Shown: positions 55,447 to 64,000 of the stretch, in pieces
Position numbering within the stretch: the stretch's first letter is position 1
Layout: every line of letters starts with the position of its first letter
Position numbers and translations under genes: made by a program
Assembly: GCA_949318235.1 (NCBI GenBank)
Contig: OX439133.1
Span: 24,898,697-24,962,696, forward strand
Direction of reading: 5' to 3'
Origin: Ecdyonurus torrentis
Taxonomy: Eukaryota; Arthropoda; Insecta; Ephemeroptera; Heptageniidae
DNA length: 64,000 bases
The notes under the pieces: generated by a model
The model's input: the letters and a program-made list of their open reading frames with translations, nothing else
Told to the model about the DNA's origin: nothing
Database searches by the model: none

Positions 55447-56578
55447 TGTAACGCCCCGGACCCTATAGCCTTGATTTTGTCTAGGGGTACTTAGTTTATA
55501 CTCTGGCTCAGTTACAGGGCGCTACCTTTATCTTTACTATTTTAATAAAGATTGCTTAATTTACCCTCGATTACTTATTTATACCTCCTACTGCTTCCCT
55601 TCCTTACTGTTGCCATGTAGTAACATTCCTCACTGGAAATATGCAGAGTCCAAGGTCAAGTGACGTCACCTGCGCGCTGTGGTGCCGTCTCCGGAGCTCA
55701 GTTCTCGTGGTCTAATCTTCCTTAAAATACTAAAAGCACTATCTTAGACTTATTCGTATGACTATTTTACTGTATTTGATTTATTGTTAGCTAACTATTA
55801 CCTACATACAACAAACAAGAAGAAAGGCCTATGCTAATATTGAAGTCGCCATGAGGCTTCTCCAGCATGCAATGTTAAATAGAAGAATTAGGTTTAAGTT
55901 TCTGTAAATCACACTAAACTTTATAATTGAGTTATAGTTTATTTCGTTCTACACTCAAATCATGTAATCTACACATATAATGATGCTCTTTACCTTATTA
56001 ATGTTGAGAATTCGGGGAGCCACGTCTGTGAGGCAACCTATTCAGAATCCCGTCGATCGAAGAGTGCTAATTGATTTTTCTGCACTCTTGCACAACAGCT
56101 CAGTTTTTTCGAGAAATCAATTAGTACTCGAACTCTCATTGGCCCGATCTTTACGATCAGTCCAATGAGAATTACTGCCTTAATTGATTTCCGAGTTCTT
56201 GTGATTTTACTCCCTATTATTTACTTTATTCAATTTTAACCCGCACAACTCTTTGATTATATTATTTTATCCCTTATTCACCCTTTATTTATCCCTTATT
56301 GGTTTTCCCTTTTGTTTGATACTAAAGTGACGCTTTTCTTATACACGCCCCCCTTTTTATTCACGTAGTCCTATTTGACCACGTTGTCATGGTTACCTAC
56401 AAGATCGCGGATCTTGCTACTTTAAAATTAAACAAATATTTTATTAATTAGGACAATTTCCCTTATTCCCCCTCAACAAGGCGGAGAATGTCTCCTACCA
56501 TGATTGCTTCGATAATTTAATATGTGATCTGACTCACGTAGTAGGCCCCTTTTGAATGTGGGCGGGCCGGGGGTTACA
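55447..56578 (-). repeat. 5' LTR of the retrotransposon
   Basis: 1132 bp, the same length as the 3' LTR with four substitutions. Being at the gag side, it holds the promoter for minus-strand transcription. Confidence 0.95.
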
Positions 56579-56984
<406 letters not shown>

Positions 56985-57084
56985 AAGTATAATATATAAA
57001 TATTTGAAAAATATTTATCTAGCACTATAACACCATCTGAGACGAATCATATAAATGCAAATAAAGTCAAACAGTTAAAAGGGA

Positions 57085-57157
57085 CGACGGCGGCCGGAAT
57101 CGAACCGACAACCTTTGGATTTGCGCTCCACTGCTCTGACCATTGAGCTACAGCGGC
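57085..57157 (-). tRNA. tRNA-like gene 1
   Basis: A 73-nt cloverleaf-like sequence. D stem GCTC/GAGC, anticodon stem with TGGA/TCCA, T arm GTCGG-TTCGATT-CCGGC. The A box (TAGCTCAATGG) and B box (GGTTCGATTCC) match consensus, and TTTT follows within 10 nt. The anticodon by position is GCA (Cys), but position 33 is C rather than T and the acceptor stem has two mismatches. It may be a transcribed tRNA-like RNA rather than a working tRNA. Confidence 0.6.
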
Positions 57158-57503
57158 GTCCAATTCTACCTTGATTCTTTACTTGCATTTACACAATTCT
57201 TATGACGACAACGGTCGCCTTATTGGCTGCCTGAGGGCACCTGTTTTTACAAACCAGCCTCTCTTTAAACAGCTGACTCCCCTCTTGCGAGGGGAAATTT
57301 ACCCGTGCGGCGGGATTTATGTGTGTAAACTTCAAATGATATAGTTTTCCTTCACTACACATAGTGTAGATCAGAACTCCACGAGATGGCGATATTTGTA
57401 TCAAAGTATAATATATAAATATTTGAAAAATATTTATCTAGCACTATAACACCATCTGAGACGAATCATATAAATGCAAATAAAGTCAAACAGTTAAAAG
57501 GGA

Positions 57504-57576
57504 CGACGGCGGCCGGAATCGAACCGACAACCTTTGGATTTGCGCTCCACTGCTCTGACCATTGAGCTACAGCGGC
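57504..57576 (-). tRNA. tRNA-like gene 2
   Basis: Identical to the copy at 57085-57157, exactly 419 bp away, in the same orientation. Confidence 0.6.
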
Positions 57577-57909
57577 GTCCAATTCTACCTTGATTCTTTA
57601 CTTGCATTTACACAATTCTTATGACGACAACGGTCGCCTTATTGGCTGCCTGAGGGCACCTGTTTTTACAAACCAGCCTCTCTTTAAACAGCTGACTCCC
57701 CTCTTGCGAGGGGAAATTTACCCGTGCGGCGGGATTTATGTGTGTAAACTTCAAATGATATAGTTTTCCTTCACTACACATAGTGTAGATCAGAACTCCA
57801 CGAGATGGCGATATTTGTATAAACAGGTGCCCTCAGGCAGCCAATAAGGCGACCGTTGTCGTCATAAGAATTGTGTAAATGCAAGTAAAGAATCAAGGTA
57901 GAATTGGAC

Positions 57910-57982
57910 GCCGCTGTAGCTCAATGGTCAGAGCAGTGGAGCGCAAATCCAAAGGTTGTCGGTTCGATTCCGGCCGCCGTCG
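57910..57982 (+). tRNA. tRNA-like gene 3
   Basis: Mirror copy of gene 2 about the palindrome centre, with the same sequence and the same T-run after it. Confidence 0.6.
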
Positions 57983-58328
57983 TCCCTTTTAACTGTTTGA
58001 CTTTATTTGCATTTATATGATTCGTCTCAGATGGTGTTATAGTGCTAGATAAATATTTTTCAAATATTTATATATTATACTTTGATACAAATATCGCCAT
58101 CTCGTGGAGTTCTGATCTACACTATGTGTAGTGAAGGAAAACTATATCATTTGAAGTTTACACACATAAATCCCGCCGCACGGGTAAATTTCCCCTCGCA
58201 AGAGGGGAGTCAGCTGTTTAAAGAGAGGCTGGTTTGTAAAAACAGGTGCCCTCAGGCAGCCAATAAGGCGACCGTTGTCGTCATAAGAATTGTGTAAATG
58301 CAAGTAAAGAATCAAGGTAGAATTGGAC

Positions 58329-58401
58329 GCCGCTGTAGCTCAATGGTCAGAGCAGTGGAGCGCAAATCCAAAGGTTGTCGGTTCGATTCCGGCCGCCGTC
58401 G
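58329..58401 (+). tRNA. tRNA-like gene 4
   Basis: Mirror copy of gene 1, 419 bp after gene 3, with identical sequence. Confidence 0.6.
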
Positions 58402-58578
58402 TCCCTTTTAACTGTTTGACTTTATTTGCATTTATATGATTCGTCTCAGATGGTGTTATAGTGCTAGATAAATATTTTTCAAATATTTATATATTATACT
58501 TTGATACAAATATCGCCATCTCGTGGAGTTCTGATCTACACTATGTGTAGTGAAGGAAAACTATATCATTTGAAGTTT

Positions 58579-58586
<8 letters not shown>

Positions 58587-58671
<85 letters not shown>
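58587..58671. repeat. (TA)n array, right border of the tRNA palindrome
   Basis: About 85 bp of TA repeat directly after the last unit. Confidence 0.96.
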
Positions 58672-58674
<3 letters not shown>

Positions 58675-58699
58675 TAATACGAAGTATTGAACTTGCAAA

Positions 58700-59108
58700 T
58701 AATTGTACGAGGCTACTAAAAACACGTGAAACCATTTTGCCATGTACTACTGAGATTACTGAATTTCGAGCTTCATACAGTATAAACAGAGAGCGAGAGC
58801 CAATTAACCAATTAGCGCTAGCATTTTTTTCCGCAGGATTTCTAACCCTAATTTTCACGTACTATTTTTTTTTTTTTTTTTTTGCCAAAAATTATATTTA
58901 AAAACATTTTAGTTAATAATGATGTACTGAACGATCTGTAGACGTTTGCAATTAGTTAAATTAGTTTGTTACTTTATAATGGTCGTACTAACTAAACTTT
59001 ATCAGATTTACACCTTTTACATCATTCTATAGCCTACAGTGACAACCAGGCAATCAGCGCCCGTATTTTAAAGCCTATGCTGTACGTGTAGAGGGTTTGT
59101 AAATATAC
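58700..59108. repeat. Old inverted repeat, right arm (uninterrupted)
   Basis: Counterpart of 46858-46936 plus 56579-56885. It includes CAATTAGTTAAATTAG, GGTCGTACTAACTAAACTTTATCAGATTTACACC and AGCCTATGCTGTACGTGTAGAGGG. It lacks the LTR element and so records the empty site. Confidence 0.75.
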
Positions 59109-60735
59109 TTTATAAACATTTTTAAAATAAAATATTACTTTATATTAAAATTTCCTGGGTAGGTTTGGACAGTTTCAAATTTCATTGTTTTTAAAAGAAT
59201 CTCTATAATTATAATAGAATTGATATTTAATCATTAAAATAGCTAAAATATAACCAAAAATACACGCGTGAGTCGCCTACCACTTGATGTCTAGAATTAG
59301 AAAAGTATAATAATTTTTTTTACATTGGAATGGGTCACTATAACTGCCCCGGAAAAAACCTAACACAAAATTTATTTGAAAAAGAAGAAGCAATAACTCT
59401 TTAGAAAGAATATTATTAATTAACTGTCATCTAGGGATTCTCAACCTATGTGTTCTGCCTAGCACTGCCTGCCTGCATGAGGCCCGATTTGAGGTGCTAT
59501 TTTGAGATGATTTGAGGTGTTCCACAGAATAATGAAAAAAGTTAATATATAAAGTCTTAACTTTAAATAATATTGTGTTTCGTGTTTCTGATATAACAAT
59601 TGCGGGAGGCAGTATTTGTAACGGTTCCATTTACCAAATATTTTAGGAAAAATATTACTTTAAAAAATTCTATTTAAACTAGACTATATAGCAAAATAAT
59701 TTAGAAACGTTAAAAATTAGACTCTTTAAAAAAAATTATTTTATTAAGTTTTTTTACAATTTCTGCTATGAATTTACACGTTTTACTTAAATTTTTCCTC
59801 TTCATATTATATTTTCATAAAATCTAAAGCTATAAATCTTAGTTTTGGTTACAAAATGGGACAAATGTTAGTCTTTTTAATATTATATTCTATTTATTCA
59901 TTAAATTGTTAAAAAAATGGTTATGGTCACACAATAAAAAAGTCAGATGGGCTTTTTTTAGGGTGATACGACACCCAAAACCTCCCCAATGTCAATGGGC
60001 ATTTATTATTCCGAAAAGTGCTGCGTGGCTGAAAAAGGACGAGAAACCCTATGGGGAATGCTACAATCAATTATTTACTACTTTTAATTGCGATTTTTTT
60101 AACGTGAAGTTTTACTATTTTTTTATTTACATTTTAAAATTGGGCATTTTTAATCAGTATTTTTATTGCCAATAGAACATACGTGAAAAATATTGGTAGG
60201 TGATACTTTTGCCACTCATGTACTTGTAACTTAAAATAAAATTATTTTACTTCTAGTGCTCAAGAAAAAAAAATTAAGAACAATCAAGATAGTTATTTAT
60301 TTTTTTTAAGCTTACTGTTTGATCCTAATTCTTTGTTTTTGAAAACTTTCAGTCAAAATTGAGTTTAGAATTTTGACGATTTTTGATTGATAAGACACTT
60401 TTAGCAAATTGGCTTTTATCTGACGAAGTTTATTTATATATTATATTGTACTGAACTAGAGCATTCTGCTTAATTCAAAACTTATAGTCTATCCAACAAA
60501 TATCTTTTGACGTGTTTTGTCAATTATATTTCAAATCCAAAATTAATATTCCGCATAAAAGTTGAAGAAAAGACTGAAATAGGAAATAAATTGATTATAT
60601 AATAATGAAATATCATATTAGTTATTTAAATTAGACGATTTGAATACGTGTCTCAAAAAAAGTTCAAGTCTGCGGCGGGCAACGGGGGAGCAGGGAGCTA
60701 TTGCACCCCCGGGCCCCTCCTATTGTTTGTTTTAC
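59109..60735. other. Intron of protease 2, no feature recognised
   Basis: AT-rich sequence without recognisable exons, RNA genes or inverted-repeat elements. Confidence 0.4.
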
Positions 60736-60831
60736 CTCTCCAAGGTTTTTCTTTCCGGCGATTGTTTCGTCTCTCTTTTACCCCTGGATCTATGAATTCA
60801 TTCTGTGGCTCTTTTGCATATTCGTTGCATT
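60736..60831 (-). CDS. Protease 2 linker exon with basic tail
   Basis: Acceptor TTTTACAG. It encodes CNEYAKEPQNEFIDPGVKER then a strongly basic stretch ending P-W-R. The first part matches CKEYAES of protease 1; the rest does not. The donor GTAAAA is weak, and reading on past it meets a stop after about 10 residues. Confidence 0.6.
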
Positions 60832-61024
60832 CTGTAAAATAATGTGTATCAATTCGAAACATATTTAAACCCCTTTCACATACTTGCGCTTTGACACAAA
60901 ATATATATAAATATGTGTACATTATACAGTATATCGTCACGAGTTATAGTACAAACCGTGTATCTACAAAAGCAAGAAATATCAAAACAATATATTACAA
61001 AAAGATAGAATTCGCCCAATACTA

Positions 61025-61140
61025 CTACTATGTAAAGTTGAGTGTGATTGGCTCGTAGGTTTATAAAATGCTCTCTGGTAAGCTTAGCATCCCCACCCCG
61101 TATGCAGCTTTTGTCGGGAAAGACGTTGTTTTGGCATAAA
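61025..61140 (+). repeat. Interspersed repeat shared with 15121-15236
   Basis: Inverse copy of the 15.1-kb segment (AAAGACGTTGTTTTGGCAT and GGCTCGTAGGTTTATAA-type phrases), followed by a short TA run at 61199-61224. Confidence 0.55.
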
Positions 61141-61289
61141 TTTAAAAATTTCTCGACTTTGCAGCTTTTGCAGATACACAGTCTATGCTCTAACCAACGA
61201 TATATATATATATATATATATATACCGCATACTTTGCAGAACAAACTTACAGAACACACAATGTTTGCACAATGTTTGTTACGATGTTT

Positions 61290-61560
61290 GCAGAAGTAGA
61301 GTATATAAGTTCATTCTGCATCTGCACAGTAACAGAAATATTGAGCCAACTTCGGTATTTTTCCTTTATGTTAAGAACACAAGATCAAATAAATGTCGTT
61401 ACTACCTGTTTACGACGTTTATTGTTTCTATAGTCAAGTATATTTATGGTGATCTTTGTAATTTCTTTGTTTTAACCTTAAGAATCTTGATAAGAATAAA
61501 CTTTACTTAAAAAAATAGCATGCTCAACAGCGAATCATTTTTATCGGATCAAAAAAAACG
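61290..61560 (+). repeat. Interspersed repeat shared with 27150-27385
   Basis: Same order of phrases as the 27-kb copy, with small indels. It lies between the microexon and linker exon of protease 2. Confidence 0.55.
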
Positions 61561-61680
61561 ACAAATGAATGTTTTGTTTGTTTTTTTCCTTTTTTTTTTT
61601 GTTGCCATAATCATTATTAAAGACCCTCGTTACTTTTTTTACAGATAAGAAACCTAAGTTATAAATTTATAAATGCTTAC

Positions 61681-61710
61681 TTTTTTCACAAATTCGAAGA
61701 GCACTGCTCG
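61681..61710 (-). CDS. Protease 2 microexon
   Basis: Thirty nt encoding S-S-A-L-R-I-C-E-K with the same phases as protease 1 exon 3 and GTAAGC as donor. Confidence 0.78.
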
Positions 61711-61758
61711 CTGAAAAAAATAAAATAACAAGACACATTTATATGTGAAATATTTTGT

Positions 61759-61765
61759 TACTCTC

Positions 61766-61843
<78 letters not shown>
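61759..61843. repeat. (CT)n(CA)n microsatellite
   Basis: About 20 bp of CT then about 65 bp of CA, 50 bp from the protease 2 microexon. Confidence 0.96.
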
Positions 61844-61849
<6 letters not shown>

Positions 61850-61914
61850 CCGAAGGAAACCAAACAATTTTAAAGGTTGTATGTATATATTATAGATGGT
61901 TTGTATCAATTATA

Positions 61915-62250
61915 TCTAAAATTTTAAAAATAAACTTCGAAACTTTATGACGCCGTTAGTAAGTTAATTGTAACAGTTACCTCCATGATAATTTTTTTGA
62001 GCCCTTGACCATCAGATATATAATAGAGAAAAAAATAATTATTCAAATTAACATAGGCTCTTTTGGGACTAAAACTTCACAAAATCATAATTGAAAATCT
62101 AACATGGTGACCTTTCAATTTTTTTTCATTTTTGAAGATACATATCCTAATATATCACTGTGCAACATTTCAGATTTTTTATCTTTACAATTTTTTAGTC
62201 AAATCCCGCAGTACATGATTTCCCACCTTAACAAATTCAGGATAAAACAA
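61915..62250 (+). repeat. Interspersed repeat, copy 2 (first at 1290-1640)
   Basis: Diverged collinear copy sharing TTGACCATCAGATA, TTTTGGGACTAAAA, TCTAACATGGTGACC and TGATTTCCCACCTTAA. Confidence 0.55.
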
Positions 62251-62399
62251 ACTAGAAAAACAAAACAAAAACACATTGCTTTAACTGAATATGATTTTTA
62301 TATTCGCATTGGAAATGTCCTTTCCTTTCTTGCCATATTGTTGTATATATTTTCAACTATAGCACCGCATTTCCTTGAAACTTTATCATTGTAACGTTA

Positions 62400-62560
62400 T
62401 TTGTGTATTTTATCACTTAGCACTTACAGCATCTTCAAAAATTCAATACAAACAGGATTTGCCTATATGTATCTGTAAACATGAAAACCCATATTTTGTC
62501 TTAAAGGAAGGTTGTAATTTTGTGAGCTGTTCCTAATGACGCAAAAAATTAACATATAAA
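62400..62560 (+). repeat. Intron segment shared with protease 1 (21480-21620)
   Basis: GAAAACCCATATTTTGTCTTAAAGGAAGG occurs in both, with AACAGGATTT-CCTAT and TAACGTTAT upstream of it. Both copies lie in the intron between the clip exon and the microexon, so this looks like conserved sequence of the duplication, not an independent repeat. Confidence 0.6.
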
Positions 62561-62680
62561 TGCAAATAATTTTGATTGTCCTATAAGAGGCCGTCATTGT
62601 GGACAGACATTTTATATGTAAGTAAAAATTACAATTACTGAAGTTTATATTATTTTACACTTTCACACACACAAATGTAA

Positions 62681-63078
62681 TGAACACTCTAAAAAATGGT
62701 GCATTGCTTTAATTACGAATGCTAACCTATTTAAGATAATCACTTTTAAAATATTATGAGTAGCTATAATAATGCATTTTAGCAAATTATTAAGAATATA
62801 TAGCTACCATATAACTTAAAATAGCTTAAATAAACTTAAAACAACTTTAAAATTAAATGTATTAGTGATTTAAATATGAGATAACGTATTAAAATTAGAC
62901 AATTTGGACACTTAAAATAGAAATTAAATACAATACAAATTAAATTAGCTAGTGTAAATAACTTTGCTAAAATGCATTGTTTTAGCTATATACTCATATT
63001 TTAATTTAAAAGTGATTATGATTATCTTAAATAAGTTAGGATTCTTAACTAAAGTAAAGCATCAATATTTAGAGTGTA
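62681..63078. mobile_element. Inverted-repeat element with ACACTCTAAA ends
   Basis: About 398 bp. ACACTCTAAA at the left faces TTTAGAGTGT at the right. The arms share CCTATTTAAGATAATCACTTTTAAA-type and TAATGCATTTTAGC-type sequence. No clear target duplication. Confidence 0.7.
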
Positions 63079-63301
63079 TGTATGTATGTATTTGTGTGTG
63101 TACAAACATATAAATCTATCAAACAATAATTAAAATCAAAGAATTTATATTATTGAAGAGAATTCTTAAGAAAATTAATTAATTAATCGGGCATATGCTC
63201 ATATGAATTTACGTTGATTTTTAAAAAAATTGGTACATTCTTATGAAACCTATACCACGTTATGTTTTTGAGTAAACTGTAAAGCGAGTTATGGTAAAAT
63301 T

Positions 63302-63885
63302 GGTACTCAAAAGATTTTAGGTATTTTTACTGCACCAGTACGAGTTGTTCACTTTTGCACTTTTTACATTTGCTTGAATTATAATTATGTATTCATGATC
63401 GAATTGGTCAAGATAGGAAGCGAGTCGTCTAAAGCGATGAGTAAACATTATGCAAACGAGAGATAAAGATGCATGGGTGGGCGAGCACATTTTTGTGTGC
63501 TTTGCTTTGATAGATAGAAGTCAAAAGTAACAGACAGAGAAGTGCAGCAATGAACATTTCTCTTATTGGTGTGAGACATTGCTAGTGTCGTAGGTTCTAA
63601 CAGGATAACCGTAGCGGGTGTTGTTCTTCTTCTGTTCACAACGTTTTGGGTCCGACGTTGGGCGCATCTTCAGGTGAGATGCGCCCAACGTCGGACGCGA
63701 AACGTTGTGAACAGAAGAAGAACAACACCCGCCACGGTTATCCCGTTAGAGCCTACGACACTAGCAATGTCTCACACCATTTATAGAACCGTGAAAGCCT
63801 ACATCTCCACATATTTCTCTTATTGTTATGCATCAACTCGTATTGGTGCGGTAAAAATACCTAAAATCCTTTCAGTTCCAAAATT
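63302..63885. mobile_element. Outer inverted-repeat element, interrupted
   Basis: AAAGATTTTAGGTATTTTTACTGCACCAGTACGAGTTG on the left is mirrored by CAACTCGTATTGGTGCGGTAAAAATACCTAAAATCCTTT on the right. The segment 63569-63812 is inserted between the arms. Confidence 0.6.
63569..63812. mobile_element. Inserted palindromic fragment with 13-bp target duplication
   Basis: The repeat ATTTCTCTTATTG at 63556-63568 recurs at 63813-63825. The insert is mostly a palindrome of about 104-bp arms (GGTGTGAGACATTGCTAGTG mirrored) centred at about 63674 on GATGCGCCCAACGTCGGA-type sequence. An unpaired tail of about 35 nt follows. A long duplication is usual for target-primed retroelements; a Penelope-like origin is a guess. 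Confidence 0.6.
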
Positions 63886-63930
63886 TTAAAATAATTCACT
63901 GTATAAACCATGCACTTGAATTGTACTTAC

Positions 63931-64000
63931 TTTGCGATTGTCGACTATTCTTAGGCTGATTTGTAAAACTTGTATCAACTTGAGGCCTACTTGTAGATGT
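63931..64000 (-). CDS. Protease 2 linker exon, partial at window edge
   Basis: The donor GTAAGT is at 63926-63930. It encodes T-S-T-S-R-P-Q-V-D-T-S-F-T-N-Q-P-K before the split codon. This is close to the end of protease 1 exon 2, so the clip domain should follow outside the window. Confidence 0.8.

Larger units (their letters stand above)
46937..56578 (-). mobile_element. Ty3/gypsy-like LTR retrotransposon
   Basis: A 9642-bp element with 1132-bp LTRs that start TGTAAC and end GTTACA, flanked by CGGT (ACGGT if the terminal A is counted) at 46933-46936 and 56579-56582. Reading runs on the minus strand: gag, protease, reverse transcriptase, RNase H and integrase in Ty3/gypsy order, then an extra ORF. 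The inverted-repeat partner near 59030 shows the uninterrupted target. LTRs differ at only four sites, which indicates recent insertion, but pol contains stops and frame changes, so this copy cannot make an intact polyprotein. Confidence 0.93.
56987..58586. repeat. tRNA-bearing palindrome of 419-bp units
   Basis: Direct units repeat with a period of 419 bp on the left and are mirrored on the right. The symmetry centre is at about 57743. Arms of about 680 bp (56987-57666 and 57820-58499) show no difference that I could find by eye, around a 153-bp unpaired centre. Each unit holds a tRNA-like gene and a CCCCTC-TTGC-GAGGGG hairpin. TA arrays close both sides. Confidence 0.9.

Noticed and set aside
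57189..57404. A 71-codon open frame repeated identically at 58082-58297
   Set aside because: It is identical only because it lies in the palindrome arms. It has no recognisable domain and the tRNA-like gene explains the conserved unit better.
60648..60842. A plus-strand frame at the protease 2 linker exon
   Set aside because: It is the opposite strand of an exon supported by its acceptor site and similarity to protease 1.

Overview
The window is eukaryotic and almost certainly from an arthropod. It is very AT-rich, the genes have GT-AG introns, it is full of long microsatellites, and it carries a clip-domain serine protease family together with an arthropod-type MORN4/retinophilin gene. I cannot resolve the order (insect, chelicerate or other). 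There are no bacterial features.

Three host loci can be built exon by exon. (1) Minus strand, 2735-27909: a complete eight-exon gene for a secreted clip-domain trypsin-like protease. The coding exons sum to 1251 nt, or 416 residues, with every splice phase consistent: signal peptide, six-cysteine clip domain, Pro/Thr/Arg linker, IVGG activation site, and His214/Asp262/Ser362. (2) Plus strand, 33298-38578: MORN4/retinophilin in four exons, 154 residues, with a first coding exon of only 10 nt. (3) Minus strand, 41075 to beyond 64000: a second, paralogous protease. It appears broken, because a 2343-bp transposon sits inside the exon that encodes the catalytic His. It is also stretched by about 13.9 kb of repeats between the linker and the catalytic domain. 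The two proteases form a duplicated pair flanking MORN4.

The rest is a dense nest of mobile elements, many of them palindromic. Main items: a 4.35-kb foldback element (8523-12875) with a perfect 9-bp target duplication and arms built of tandem modules, itself nested in another inverted-repeat element; a 9.6-kb Ty3/gypsy-like LTR retrotransposon (46937-56578, minus strand) with 1132-bp LTRs that differ at four sites but a broken pol; an apparently perfect palindrome (about 56987-58499) carrying four tRNA-like genes; a hAT-type element with an 8-bp duplication; a class II tRNA-headed SINE; a fragment with a 13-bp duplication; mariner relics; and at least eight families of short inverted-repeat elements. 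Several of these unrelated families carry the CRE octamer TGACGTCA.

Layout: 1-2700 AT-rich sequence and relics; 2735-27909 protease 1 and its repeat-filled introns; 28000-33000 mostly featureless AT-rich sequence; 33298-38578 MORN4; 39000-41000 AT-rich; 41075-46830 the catalytic half of protease 2; 46858-59108 an old inverted repeat interrupted by the LTR element and enclosing the tRNA palindrome; 59110-64000 the 5' half of protease 2.
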